The position numbers were made by a program, and so were the translations under genes. The notes beneath the pieces were generated by a model that did not search any database, was not told the origin of the DNA, and saw only the letters and a list, made by a program, of their open reading frames with translations. DNA of 64,000 nucleotides from Adineta steineri (Eukaryota; Rotifera; Eurotatoria; Adinetida; Adinetidae), in contig CAJNOI010000008.1 of the NCBI GenBank assembly GCA_905250115.1, forward strand, positions 62,001-126,000, in the 5' to 3' direction. Below, piece after piece: positions 24,293 through 37,151 of this stretch (position 1 is its first letter; every line of letters begins with the position of its first letter).

Positions 24293-26382
24293 ATGGGTTC
24301 ATGTCATGGTGCCAATAATTCTTCAAATAAAACATTAATTCAAGATGAAAATCTTGAAATGTTTACAATTATTTGGCTTGATGATTCAAAAACTAAATCT
24401 CAAAAAACTATTTCGATTCAACAACAACTTCGAACAATCGTTAATTATTTGAAAACATTTGAAAACGAAGATGATTGTGAAAAATATATTCAAAAAATGT
24501 CGAAAGATGAATATATTATATTGATTGTTAATGATCAAATAGGACAAAAAATTCTTCCAAATATTCATCATCTACAACAATTATTTTCTATCTATATTTA
24601 TTCTCCAAATAAAAATATAGATCAACAATGGATTAATCAATTCAACAAGGTATATGACTAAGATTGATTTAGAATAGAAGAAAAAATAAAATTCGAAGAT
24701 TTCTATTCTTTCAGGTAAAATCCATTTCAATTGATTATGATGAACTTATTACTCAAATAAAAGTTGATCACATGAAATGTAAATATATAAAAGATGAAAT
24801 ATTATTTGATATTTTTCGTATTGATCAATCAACTGATTTAAATAATAAATTTTTATATTCACAAATATTAATTGATGTTTTACTTCAAATGGATTCAGTA
24901 TCAAATGATATTACTGATCTTATGTCATTATGTCGTAATCAATATAAAGGAAATAAAACTGAATTAAATATTCTTCGTGAATTTCAACAAAATTATTCAA
25001 CTCATAATGCTGTTTGGTGGTTAACAAAAGATATATTTATTTCTCAAATATTAAATAAAGCTTTAAAAATTGAAAATATTGATATGATTTTTTTATTTCG
25101 ATTTTTTCTTCGAGATATTGAACAACAATTAATCGAAAATCAATGTTTATTACCAATAAAAGTTTATCGATATCAATTAATGTCCGTAAATAAATTGGAA
25201 ATATTAAAAAATTCTATTGGACAATTTTTATCAATAAATAATTTTCTTTTAACAAATATTAATCGTAATGCAACACTTCCGTCATCGAAAGTTTCATTGA
25301 GTAATAATAATTATCAACCTATATTATTTGAAATTACTGCAGATCCTAATCTTAATAAAATAAAAGCATTTGCTGATATTTCTTCACATAGTTATTTCAA
25401 TCATGATGAAGGTGAAATATTATTCATGTTAGGATCTATATTTCAATTGAATAATATTTATCTAAACGATAATAATATATGGATTATTGAAATGACCTTA
25501 TCAAGTAAAACAAATCAATATTTAAAAAGTATTTTTGATAATTTTCAAAATGATGATGATGAAATAAATCTTTTAGCATTTGGTTATATTTTACAAAAAT
25601 TAAATAAATCAAATGACACAGAAAAATATTATTATCGTTTATTTAATGAACTATCAGAAGATGATGAACGTATCAATTATTGTTGTTTAAATCTTGGTAA
25701 TATAGCTTTTATTAAAAAAGATTATGATGCAAGTTTAGAATGGTTATTAAAATCATTGGATATATCATTACGAACATTACAATCTAATGATATGTTTCTT
25801 GCACTTATTTATAATAGTATGGGTCATGTATATAGTGCAAAACATATGTTAAAATCAGCAGTAGAATCTTATTATAGTGCAATATCTATATGGAAACAAT
25901 CTACTGATGAGAATTATTTAAAAATAGCTGAATGTATGAATAATATTGGAATAATATATAAACAAGAAAAACATTATCCGTTAGCATTAGATTGTTTTAA
26001 AGAAACATTGAATATTTTAGAAAAATATCTTTCACATAATCATTTTGATTTAAGTAAATCACATTGTAATATTGCTAATACATATAGACAACTTGGACGA
26101 TATGAATTAGCTTTGGAACATTATTATTTATCATTTAAAATTTTAGAAAAATATTATTCACCAGTTCATCCAAATCTTGCTAAAGTATTGGGAAATATTG
26201 GTATTGTCTATGCTTTAAAAGGTGAAAGTGAAAAAGCATTATTCTATTATGAGAAAGCTTTAGAAATTTATCGACAGACACTACCATTGACACATATTAA
26301 TAATCTTAAAATTGAACAACTTATTCGAAATGTTCAATCACCACATCGAAAAATACCTTTCGGCACAATCGAATCAAAATAA
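24293..26382 (+). CDS. Bdelloid-type ADP-ribosyltransferase-like / TPR protein
   Basis: Two exons (24293-24649, 24715-26382) encode 674 residues. Residues about 20-130 form an alpha/beta domain of a kind I recall from bdelloid rotifer proteins (IIWLDD..., ILIVNDQIGQKILP, FSIYIYSPN). Residues about 265-385 resemble the arginine-specific mono-ADP-ribosyltransferase fold: the Arg in VYRYQLMS (R271) fits the NAD-binding strand, and an ExE pair (E351/E353 in DEGEILFMLGSIF) fits the catalytic glutamates. The usual Ser-Thr-Ser strand appears altered to LLTNIN, so activity is uncertain. Residues about 405-660 form six or so TPR units of the kinesin-light-chain type (NLGNIAFIKKDYDASLEWL, NNIGIIYKQEKHYPLALD, IANTYRQLGRYELALEHY). 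There is no signal peptide; it is probably intracellular. NAD-dependent protein modification with a TPR scaffold is inferred. Confidence 0.85.
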
Positions 26383-27799
26383 TCAATATAGACAATGACA
26401 TCATCTTTGTCTCTATATTAATTTTGACTGTAAAAACGATATCGTTAATTGTATATAAACATTTCTTTTTTCTTAAAATAAAGTAATCTATTTTCATGTA
26501 ACGAAAAAATGAATAATCTGTTTCAAGTGATATCGTATGATTATTACAAAAAAAAATGAAAGTAAATCTAAACAACTTTTGAGTTATTTTTTTGTTATAA
26601 TCCATGTCTGTATTATACATAAAAAGGTTTCTGACATGGTATTGTTTAATGAGCGAAACATACGATACCTAGGTCATCGTCTCCTGATATCAATAGCCAA
26701 AAGATTTGAATCATTTAACTAGTATTACAAGGATAGAGGCTAGAAATTGAGGTCATGTCACAGTCTATAGATATGATCACTATACTTGAAAGGAAGACTT
26801 TTGAGTTATTAAAGGTTGAAGTTTCCACCGTTAATAGAGTTTTTCGTCACGTTCTGTAAAAGTTTAAATTAAACCAGACAACTTATTGGAGATTGACTAA
26901 GCAGACAATGTTCAAATCAGCAGTCTATAAAGTGAATACAATTCTTTTTTTCTATAAAAAATTCAATCAGAAGGAACTTTACCTCATTCGTCTGTGAATT
27001 AAAGAATTGTCTTCCCTTCCACATAGGCGGAGCTAGAATCATGTTGTCATCATACTATATAGGAGCGTACAAGTATTGATTAACTAGTATGAACAGTGGA
27101 CAAAGAAACAATGGGAAATAAAATTAAAATCAGTTATATACTTTGATAGAGCGTTGTAACTCAGCTACGATATCAGTCAAAGAGCTGAAATTTTGTGTGA
27201 CAAAAGATTAAGTTGTAGAAGAATGCAAATCGATCGATCCTTGAATTTATCAAAGATATATCTGAAATAATACATAAATCTTTTTAAGACGTATTTAATT
27301 AGATCGTATTTAAACTAAAAGCAAATATAAACATAGTTCTATTCAGAAGAATGAGAAATTCCGCAAAATCTTTACATAGACCATTCTCAAAAAGTAGATA
27401 TACAATAAATTTATGAGATACGAATGATATTTATGTCAATATTTTAATGCATGTTATTGATACTAATGTTTCATAGATTATTAAAAATTTCTTTACGAAG
27501 AGGTTTGGTACATAAATTTTGATGCTATTTTTCACAAACTACAAAATAGGAGTCATACGATGTTCTATTGAAAAATAAGAATACTCAAGTGGTACTTATC
27601 GAGTAATAAACAATATCGATTTGATAAACGACAAAAAGTAGAGAGCATAAATGCTAATGCTTCTTTAAATAGAAAATTAACTAAATGTGTTTACAATAAA
27701 TCCATAGAAACGAAAAGAAACCACATTGAAACAAGTTTCAAAGCACAAATGATGTACAAAATATCATTGTTTTTGGGTAATCGTTGGTTAAATCTCGAT

Positions 27800-28110
27800 G
27801 ATAAGATTGGACAACATATATTAGTTTAGATGAATTTATTATTGAACTTTCATCAAAATATCATGATGTTCTACGAAAATATTCTGCTATTAGACATTTC
27901 AATCCTGAAAAATATGTAGCTAATATGCAATTCGACGCAAAAGATGAACATGAACCAATTTAAAGAAGATTTTGAACTTATTTGGCTGGAATGCATAATA
28001 CTAGATGCTGTACACATGTAATAAATTTCATTTGGCATCGAAATCAGTTCTATTAATCATTAGCTCTGGCAAAAAAAATATATTCTTGTTCCACCATATC
28101 TTAACTGTTT
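27800..28110 (+). pseudogene. Decayed DDE-type transposase fragment (C-terminal part)
   Basis: A short frame reads ELSSKYHDVLRKYSAIRHFN followed by KYVANMQFDAKDEHEPI. After a stop and frameshift, a piece reads YLAGMHNTRCCTHVINFIWH. The RHFNPEKY-like stretch and the later CC-x-HV block resemble the end of a transposase family common in aquatic invertebrates, in which a Cys/His cluster follows an SRH motif. Stops and frameshifts interrupt it, no terminal repeats were found, and it is surely inactive. The family assignment is from memory and tentative. Confidence 0.4.
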
Positions 28111-28469
28111 AAGAAACTCAAAAATACTAGATATTATCTTAAGTATTCGCTTTTATTCGCAAGTCGACACATTATATACTTCAACGGGTCGAGTCATATT
28201 TGTTTGGATGATTAATATATATTTTTGTAGCTCGAGAAAAACTACATCAAACCTTCTATAATAAACGTTATAATAATAAAAATCTTATCGGTGTCTGAAG
28301 TACCAAAATCTATACCATATGTTAGAATATTAATGCAAATACGACGTAAGTTTCATAAATTTATTTTATATCTACTTCTTCAGGATAAGTTGTACAGAAG
28401 GTCTTATTCTTTCAAAGTAGATTATTTATAATTATACTATTATATGTCTATATTTGCTTTTAGTCAAAG

Positions 28470-28590
28470 TATGATCTCACCGGATATACCCAGAGCGAAG
28501 AATCTCTACTTTGCATCCTATCGGAAGATAACCGTTTCCTTAGTGTAGGATGTCGGATTCCACCGGATCACCTTGGAATATTATCAAAAC
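28470..28590. other. GC-richer block with hairpin potential (candidate structured RNA or TE end)
   Basis: A roughly 110-bp island stands out from the AT-rich surroundings. CATCCTA at about 28515 and TAGGATG at about 28546 can pair as a 7-bp stem enclosing a GGAA...TTCC inner stem. The word CACCGGAT occurs twice about 85 bp apart (about 28477 and 28562). It is not a tRNA, 5S rRNA or snRNA that I recognise. It could equally be the end of an old transposon. Confidence 0.3.
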
Positions 28591-29600
28591 ATTAGGTAAA
28601 TTTTAATATTTGATGTTAATACATGCCTCTTTTCAATAGTACCTACTGTTAGTCGTATCGTTAGAATTGATCTAGTTAAAAAGAAAATTGTTTCTTTTAA
28701 AATAATATTTACTGGTTCTTGTGTCGATGAGTTGGTTTTAAATAAAAACAGAAGTTATTTTAAGCAATTTAATAATTACTTTTGTTGCACTGTTGGATTT
28801 GATCTAAATATCAAAATAAAAATTATTTAAAACAACAATTAATCTGCATAATAAAAAGAGAAATCGTTTGAAATAAATAATAACAGTTCATTACGCGTTT
28901 GAAAGAGGGGCATATTTTTCTCATTTTTTCGAATGTAGATTTATTTCAATTACCCTAGTAAAAAGCGCGTTTGATGTATCGTGCAGTATTCAAAATACAA
29001 TTCAGATTATTTTATGTCATATTGATTATGCATTGTTGTCCTTGATAGAGTGTTTCACGTATCAACATATTGTGAATTAAGCTCTATTTTATAATAATAA
29101 CTGAAATTCTTTTCTTAGTTTTATATTGATTAGCGATATAAGCAAATTCACATTATTATTCAGATTTCTAGAATATTCTGTAATGTCAAATCTCTATACA
29201 TCTTCTAAATAACTAGTTGTCAACTTCAATTATTGAATTTATTTATTATCTCAATAGATTTCAATGATCGACAAAAGTGCCATATGTCTTCTATATTTTC
29301 TTCTTATTTTTACAAAAATATTGTTGTTGAAATTATTTTCCATTAATTTAGCCTGTCATTTGATTCCCTCCTAATAGTTATTGTTTACCATTCATATAAA
29401 TTAAAAGCATATTATCATCTTTTTTTGACAACATACATATAAATCAACAATACTTATACAGAACCATTTAAGTATTAAGTTACCATTTGATCCGACACGT
29501 TGCTTTTCTTGTTATGTTATCTATGAATTTGTTGATTTACGAATGTACTTCTATATATACATTCTTTCACAGAATATTTTCTAACAATATCATGTTCAAT

Positions 29601-29797
29601 CAGTGGCGTAAATAGGGAGGGGCGCGTGGGGCGCATAACCCCTCCCCCCCTACTTCCGAAAACTAACAGGAAAAAGGGGTTTGCGCCCCCCCCCCCCTGC
29701 TTCTAGAAAGTTCACTTTTTTTGACCATTGAAATAGTAAAACTAGGCTTATGCCCCTCCTGCACCCTCCCTGCTCTGACATCTGACTTACGCCCCTG
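29601..29797. mobile_element. 197-bp non-autonomous hAT-like element
   Basis: A perfect 8-bp direct repeat TGTTCAAT flanks it (29593-29600 and 29798-29805). The ends are CAGTGGCGTAA on the left and, read inward from the right, CAGGGGCGTAA, the classic look of hAT-superfamily termini. The interior has runs of G and C (GGGGCGCATAACCCC, poly-C) and no coding frame. It must have been mobilised by an autonomous hAT transposase elsewhere. Confidence 0.85.
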
Positions 29798-32700
29798 TGT
29801 TCAATTTATTTAAAATGAACATTAATTAGTATTTTCCATACATAGATATTTGATTGTAGTATAAGACTAATGTTTTTGTTTTTCCATGTCAATATTTTGT
29901 TTAACTTAATATTATCATGTGAAAGTTTCAAGATGACAACATCAACTGCCAACGGAACATCATATGACATGTCAAATACTAATTACAGTTTAGATCTCTT
30001 CATTACTACTGTCAGTGATCTATTCTATCGTTCTACAAATATCAGTAAAATTATTTCTGATATTGTCTAGCATATCAACTTGATTTCAATCACTTTCATT
30101 ATTAATCACATCAACAACATATTGTTTACTTTAGTTATTTCAGTTAGTTTAAGAAATTATTTATTTGCTTCCTGAAATTGTAGACAACCAATTGATCTAA
30201 ATCTATGTGTATATACATAGATGACAAATATTTGTATTAATATTTGCAAGATGGCACGTTGCAAAAAATGATAATCATACATATAACTCTGGATGTCTAG
30301 AATGCATGTATTATCGACACTAATCATCATTGATTAATCGATTGGTTGTTTTTCTTAATCTTTTTATAGATATAGAAAAACAATCCTTAAATTCTCTACG
30401 GAGTAATCGATTAGAAAAGTGATTGAATAGTAGAAAATAACTATCAAAAAACAAAAAAATGATCGTACCAATTTGTTTTTCATCTTAAGAAGATGATTTC
30501 CATAATCATTGTTCAACTCGAAATATATTCATGATTGATTATTTCGAACGAGAAATGAATTGATGCTCAATAGGAAAAAGATAGTGAAGGATATTTAATT
30601 GTGTTTATTGACTTCAGAAAAAAAAAAAGAAAAAGCATTGAAGAAACCAAAGAGTCATAGGATAAGAAAAAGGAAAAAGAAAGAAATATACGGATGCAAG
30701 ATGGAATGCTTAGAGTATGGAGTTTGACGATCATTATTAGGTTCTACAGGCTTCATTCTATTATCGATTTATTTCTTTACTTATTCTTTCGTTCGCTTCT
30801 ACACTTGTTTTCTTCTAAGTTTTGCGAGTCAATCCAGTGTCTCTCTTGATTTTGCGCCACAAGCAATTGTGTGCAATGACCGAAATCAGATATCTCGATA
30901 CTCCACGATAACTCATTTAGATAATACTAAAATGAGAAAGAAATCCGAAGATGTTTTCTTAAATCCCCTATTTTTCTTGTTCTCCTCCTGCTGTATTAAC
31001 GTCATTATTGTTATACTCCTCTTCTTTTATAGTTCAGTTATTCAAATAGTATTAACAAGCAATTCAACACGGAAAGAATCTAAATCTAGGACGAAAAATA
31101 ACAGAAGCCGGAAAAAAAGGCAAGAGAGATAGGGAGAGAAGAAAATAATAATACTAATAAAAACCACGAAAACATCTCAAAATCTAACTATTTTTGTAAT
31201 AATAAATCTATAATCAGGTGGAGTAAATAAAATATAGAACGATATTTTATTTTTGTTTTCGCATTTATTCTATACGCTATTCATTTAGCAGTATGTTAAA
31301 ACCATTACATCACGGGTAACTACAACAACAACAATAATAATCGTATTTAATAGATCGATCAATTTCTTGAATGTTTTCTTAATGATTTTTATCGACGACA
31401 ACAGCAACAACAGTACTCATTGACTACAAATTTATACCAAATGTCTTAACATTTATATTGGACTATATGGTTAGTATTTCATGTCTTTTAATTGCACAAA
31501 ATTATAGAAGAAAAATAATAATATGCTTAGAATTTAAGGAAATATCAATGTTAATCCCATAGGATTTTATGAAGATATGATTTGTTTAGATCGTATTCTA
31601 ATACAAATAATTAAATAAGAAAACAACTAATTTCGCTTGCTAGGCGTCGTTTTTCATTCGAAAACAAAGAATTTTATAATATAATATAATTATGAGAAAA
31701 GTTTTACTATTAACTGAGATGATAATATTTCAGAACAAAAATGTTGATGTAGTTGTTGGATTTAGACACTATCTTCTTGATATTATCTATAAATTAATAT
31801 TAATAATAGATTTCTAATCAATAATCATCTAATCAGGATATAGGAATTCCTTTGAGTGATCATCTCGTTTTTTTTCCTCAGAAACACAGGAGTTTTTATC
31901 AATAATCAACAGTTGTTATTTTGATATTATTATATACTCTTCAAGCAATAAAGCATAAGTAGTTCGCCATAAGAGATCTACTACAAAGAGTAAGTTATGA
32001 CAATTTTATTTTTCAAAAATGTCATGTAAGTCATAGTGTTTACATTATAGTTCATTCTCGCTATCTATAGATATATTGTTAAACACTCAAATGATTTCTA
32101 TAAATACTAATATTTTTTTCATTTAAAGATGCTTAATTGATTTTGAAATAAAAGACACGCGACCCATTACATTTATTACACAAAGTATTATTATTTAAAT
32201 AACAGTATGTCATATAGTTTTCCTTAAAGCTCTTATAGAATCAAGTGACTTCAATTAAGATGACCTAGTAATGAATCTATAAGGCATGCTAATTACAAAC
32301 AGATATTATGACAAATGTTTTTTATTACTTCTAAGGCATTGGAAACTCATCGAATTTTATGAATAAAAAAATTATTATTTAAGTTAGAATAGAAAATTCA
32401 ATAACATCCCATGAAAAAAAAATCAGATTAAAAATTAATTTAAACTGATTAAAGTGCTGTAATTCGATTAAAATCGTTAAAAAATAATCACAGTTTCTTA
32501 GAATAAAAATAATGCCATTTTAATTGAATTTTTAATCTGATTTTTCTAATATTCCTTTTTTACTTGAAATGTCATCAGAAAACAAAATTAAAATTTTCTC
32601 GTTAGTCTAAACCGAAACATATACAAAATAAATGACATTCCAAGTGTATTGACATATTCGGTGATCTAGATGAGAGATAATCCGAATATTCAAACGATGA

Positions 32701-34297
32701 TATATATATTAAGTAAGTTACATATTTTAATTAAAACAGAAGAAACTCGAGTTTTCCATTAGATTTAACAAATGAATTGACATATAAAAAAAGAGCACAA
32801 TTTTTTATCATGATTTATGCTATATTTCTCTGACAGAAAAAGATTTCTACTAATGACAATATATTGTCTTTTAACGCTTGAATATAACTGTTTCCTACAA
32901 TTTTTCTGATTCATAGGAACATTAAAGTGTTTTTTTCTTAATACTACCATTGAAATAGTGAAAGATAATATTTCACTGATACATTGTAAACACCATCTTT
33001 TTAAATCATATTTCAGTAATTATTAAAAATTTATTAGTATAAACATCTTACATCAATAATCTTTAGTTTAACAATAACACACTAATGTGAATATATTATC
33101 GAATGGGTTATATAGATACTCAAATCTTCTATTAGCTAGAATAGAATCAATAAAAAAATATTCTTAATTTAGAATAATATTTATGATTTTCATATATTTT
33201 ATTACTTTATGAATGATGTAGTTGTCCATTGATTATAGACGACACTAAATAACTTCTCGGTAGTATTAATCTCACTTCATATGATTAAACGAAATAATTC
33301 ATATTCATCAAAGAAAAGTACCTATTACTGTCAACATAAAGAATATTTTTTTTAAGAAACACTTTATCAAGGGTAAAATTCTCAATAAAAAACTATATGA
33401 TTAAATATTAAAAAAGAAGCGAAGAATTGACAAAATACCATAAATACAATTATTCTTGATCTTATCGTATTTTTTCTTTATGAGAAGAAAAAACAAATCT
33501 TATCAAATGATACTACGCATCTTTTTCATTATTATGAGTAATATAAGATGTTAATGATTTATTATTTATTTTAATTGTTATTAAAAATTCTGTGTAATCT
33601 ATCCAAATGAAAAAAAATATAATCTCAATCATATATTCTTTTATTGAATAATTTATATCAAAACTAAAATTTTTCTATTTTTGATAAGAAACAGATCTAT
33701 ATAGACATAAAAAGAAATTGATTTACTCTTCTCTCTATTGGAATGTTTTGGATGAAGTAACATAGACATATACAGGAAAAAAGTCAAAACATTATCAATT
33801 TTATGTTTTAGTTTTATCTTTATTGTAGTAAGAAAGAAAAAACAACTTGATGACTGACGATTCATGACATTTTGTTTACATTTATGCAAGCGTGAAGAGT
33901 TGTAAAAAAAAGTGGCTTGGCAATAATCGACTTTCTTTTTCTTTTTTTTTCACCATTTCAACGAAATGATTATCTGATCAATAGTGTGCGTGAGAATATA
34001 GGAAGTCTGCATGTTATGATGTTTTCTATCTCTTTTTCGTCCTATTTTTGTCGCTCTTTTTTCTCTTTTACTTTCATCATTCCGGACAATGTAAAGGTGC
34101 GCACGCATCTTAATGATCGTAGAAGAAAAATCTCACCAACAATAAGCGAAAAATACCAACGAGAATAGCATATTCTCTCCTCCTTTGTCTGACTATATAT
34201 ATATATATACATTTACATTCAATGTTATAAAAACAAAATAAAGATTATACAAAAAAACTCTAAACCATTTATTCATTAGTTAAACAATAAAATAACT

Positions 34298-36263
34298 ATG
34301 GCAGCCACGATTAATGATGATACACAATCAATAGTTGTTGGAAATGGTAGTGATCGAGTTGCTATTAATTTAAAACAAGGGCCAGTAGTAAGTGTTTTGT
34401 TAAATCTCTATTCATTGTTAGTCGAATATGAAATAATACAGGATCAATCACAATCATTTCTCTTAACATCGATATTAATTGAAATGGGCGATATTGAAAT
34501 ACGTATTCGTCGATCAGCTCAAGGAACAGATCAATATAAAAAGAGAGAAGCTAGTTTACCAACATCTGTACGATCTGCACCGATTACCTATCAAAATGGT
34601 AATCAAGAGAAAAAGAATACAGCAGAGGAAAAACCGAATGCACATCAGACACATTGGGATTATTCAATATCTCATGGTAAGAAAATTGAAATTTCCTTCG
34701 TAATTTTTCATGTATATATATATATAGGATGAAGGTCTTTTTATATCAAGTTATTAAAAGAAAAAACGTATTATTTTTGATAAACCTAGACAATAGCATG
34801 CTTAGTCCTTATTTTCATTTCCTAAAATAAAGGTCCAAGTGACACTATTTTGTTAATACGTCATTTTAATCAACAATACACCTATCTATAGTTATATATA
34901 TTCTTATAGCTTAATCATCAACATATATCTGGACTTATAAGTCAAAGAGCACTATATAACTTCTTTAATAAAAGGTTTATAATTAAAAAGCCCTATTTAG
35001 AACGTACTCGATTCCGCTTTATTTAAATTCTGTAATGTGCATGATTAAACACAAATAGAAAATTGGAATTGATGACGTCGATAAATATTACTATGATATA
35101 AAGACGTTTAGATTTTTAGACATATTGAAAACAGTATTTGCAAAAAGTTATATCTTATAAATTTATTTCAAAGGAAATAGTTCATTGAAATGATATTTAA
35201 ATAGGTCCACATATGTGGGGTCGAATATTTCCTCAGATTCAATGTAAAAAATTTCAATCACCAATTCGAATTTATACTGATCAATGTGAATATGAACCGG
35301 AATTAACTCGACGCCCATTTGTATTTCATGCGGATGAAAATTGTTGTCAAACACTTGAAAATACAGGTCATTCATTTCAAGTATCCGGTAAAGGTTCTAG
35401 CAGTAAGTAATAAGTTTTTGTTCATTTACATAAATAAAATATCTTTGTTTTCTTCGTAGGTATTAGTGGTGGTCCTGTTCCGGATGAATATCGATTTCTT
35501 CAATTTCATATGCATTGGGGTTCAAATGATCTCGAAGGTGCTGAGCATGTTGTTGATGGTGTTCGTTTACCGGGTGAAGTAAGATGAGAAATCTTTTTGT
35601 TTTTATTTATTGTAATTTAAAACATTATGGTTTATAGTTACATATTGTAACATGGAATACAAGTAGATATCGAACACCACAAGCCGCTGCTGCATCCGAA
35701 CAATTTGATGGTTTAATGGTTTTTGGTATATTAATTAAAGTAAGAAAAATTGTCAATTTTGAATATATATATATGGAATAATCTCTAGATTGCACCATCT
35801 GATAATCAAGAAGTTGATAAATTACTTAATCTATTTTCAAAAATTATTCATAAAGGTGAAAAAGTTGATCTTGACGATGAAACTGTTTCATTAAAAAAAT
35901 TAATGCCAAGTAAAAAAATAAATTTATATGTTTTTTGAATTTCAAATAATTCTTTTTTTGTTTTGTTTTAAAGAGAATATGCAAGATTATTATACATATG
36001 ATGGTTCATTAACAACACCTATGTGTTCTGAAAGTGTTCGATGGATAGTTTTTCGTGAACAAATGGGTCTTTCACGACGTCAAGTTAGTCTTGATCATTA
36101 TTTAAATACGAATAGAATATGTTTTGTGTTTTAGTTTGATCAATTACGTCAATTAAAACATGCATGTAAAGGAGAGAATAGTACAACGAATGGAAATATA
36201 AGTCAAAATTTTCGACCGGTGATGCCACTCAATGGACGTCTTGTCTATCGCTCATTTTGCTAA
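34298..36263 (+). CDS. Alpha-class carbonic anhydrase
   Basis: Seven exons (34298-34676, 35205-35402, 35460-35578, 35638-35739, 35789-35909, 35974-36083, 36135-36263) encode 385 residues. The enzyme interconverts CO2 and bicarbonate. The domain starts at about residue 117 (HWDYSISHG). Zinc ligands are present as H209 and H211 (LQFHMHWG) and H234 (ELHIVTWN). The gatekeeper Glu (E221, in GAEHVVDG), the Thr pair of SLTTP (T320/T321) and the proton-shuttle His (H182 in NTGHSFQV) are also present, so activity is expected. The second His of the usual LHxVHW motif is Thr. The first 115 or so residues are an extra polar segment without a signal peptide, unlike short cytosolic forms. Intron 1 is long (528 bp). 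Confidence 0.93.
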
Positions 36264-36688
36264 ATAGAAATATTTTATTTTTCTTTATCTAGTCTAGTTG
36301 TACATAGAGTCTTCCATAGCAATATACCAGCCGCTTCTATTTTTTATACAACAAAAAAAAGCAAATAATATTATTTTAGTCTATTGTAATAGATTTTAAT
36401 TCTATAATTATATGTAGTTCGCGAAACTAAACTTATTTTAGATGATATAAAAATAAAATTTAATGTTGCTTATAATATAAATAAACTGCTTTTTAAACAA
36501 ATACAAATATTCTAAACATGGATCAAGAGAAAAAAAACTATTCATATAATGCCTTATTGTTGATTATAAGACACTGGTTCTAGGCAAAATGTAAGACTCA
36601 CTAAAATCATGATATCCGAAGCCAGTGTAATGTACTATATACATTCATATGTGTTCTACTATAAATAAGTGATTAATTCTCTCTGAGG

Positions 36689-37151
36689 TAGAGCCCATCG
36701 GGTCCACGTTTTTTTGGACCCGGACCCGGACCCGGACCCGCTCAATAAATATTTTTTGGACCCGGACCCGACCCGGACCCGTTCAAAAAAATTACGGTAG
36801 ACCCGGACCCGGACCGGGCATCGGGTCCGGGTCCGGGTTGGACCCGATTTCGACGAGCACTAGTCTAAACTCGAGCTGTACCTTTAAAAAAATTTTTAGT
36901 CTTAACTATCCAAAAACCAAAACTAAGTAGCAAAAAAAAAAGGTCTTTGATTTAGTTTTCTAAAAACGTATTAACCAGTTTTCAAATCCAAAATGGCATT
37001 CTCATGTTCACCGAGCAGTATAAAAATATCATGTCGATAATATATTTCTTTTTATCCGGACCCGGTCATTAAAAGCTTCGAGACCCGGACCCGGACCCGG
37101 ACCCGGACCCGGTAAAAACAAATTTTTAAGAACCGGACCCGATGGGCTCTA
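36689..37151. mobile_element. 463-bp hAT-like element rich in GGACCC repeats
   Basis: A 17-bp perfect terminal inverted repeat (TAGAGCCCATCGGGTCC) bounds the element, and the 8-bp target duplication CTCTGAGG is exact on both sides (36681-36688 and 37152-37159). Inside each end are arrays of the hexamer GGACCC / CCCGGA and its complement, forming subterminal palindromes; the middle is AT-rich. No coding frame exists. The TAGAG start and 8-bp duplication point to the hAT superfamily. The middle contains a segment shared with 17048-17155. Confidence 0.9.
36900..36994. repeat. Dispersed repeat segment shared with 17048-17155
   Basis: Both copies run CTTAACTAYCCAAAAACC, AAAACT, a poly-A run, AGGTCT, then TTTAG, and end with CCAGTTTTCAAATCCAAAA, with small indels. 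The copies are about 20 kb apart in the same orientation. This copy lies inside the hAT-like element; the other lies inside the decayed G/C-tract block. Confidence 0.75.

Larger units (their letters stand above)
26383..34297. other. 8-kb stretch without a convincing gene
   Basis: Apart from a decayed transposase fragment (about 27800-28110), a GC-rich block (about 28470-28590) and a hAT-like element (29601-29797), this region is AT-rich and lacks frames with protein-like composition or splice support. A 66-codon frame at 29870 has a hydrophobic start and Asn-X-Thr/Ser sites but no further support. Long regulatory or intronic sequence of the downstream carbonic anhydrase gene cannot be excluded. 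Confidence 0.45.

Noticed and set aside
29870-30070. 66-codon frame with a hydrophobic N-terminus and Asn-X-Ser/Thr sites
   Set aside because: Length is within chance in AT-rich DNA, there is no downstream exon or donor in phase and no recognised similarity.
30869-31132. 87-codon plus-strand frame
   Set aside because: A short frame in a gene-poor region, with a hydrophobic middle and Lys/Arg-rich end but no splice context or recognised family.
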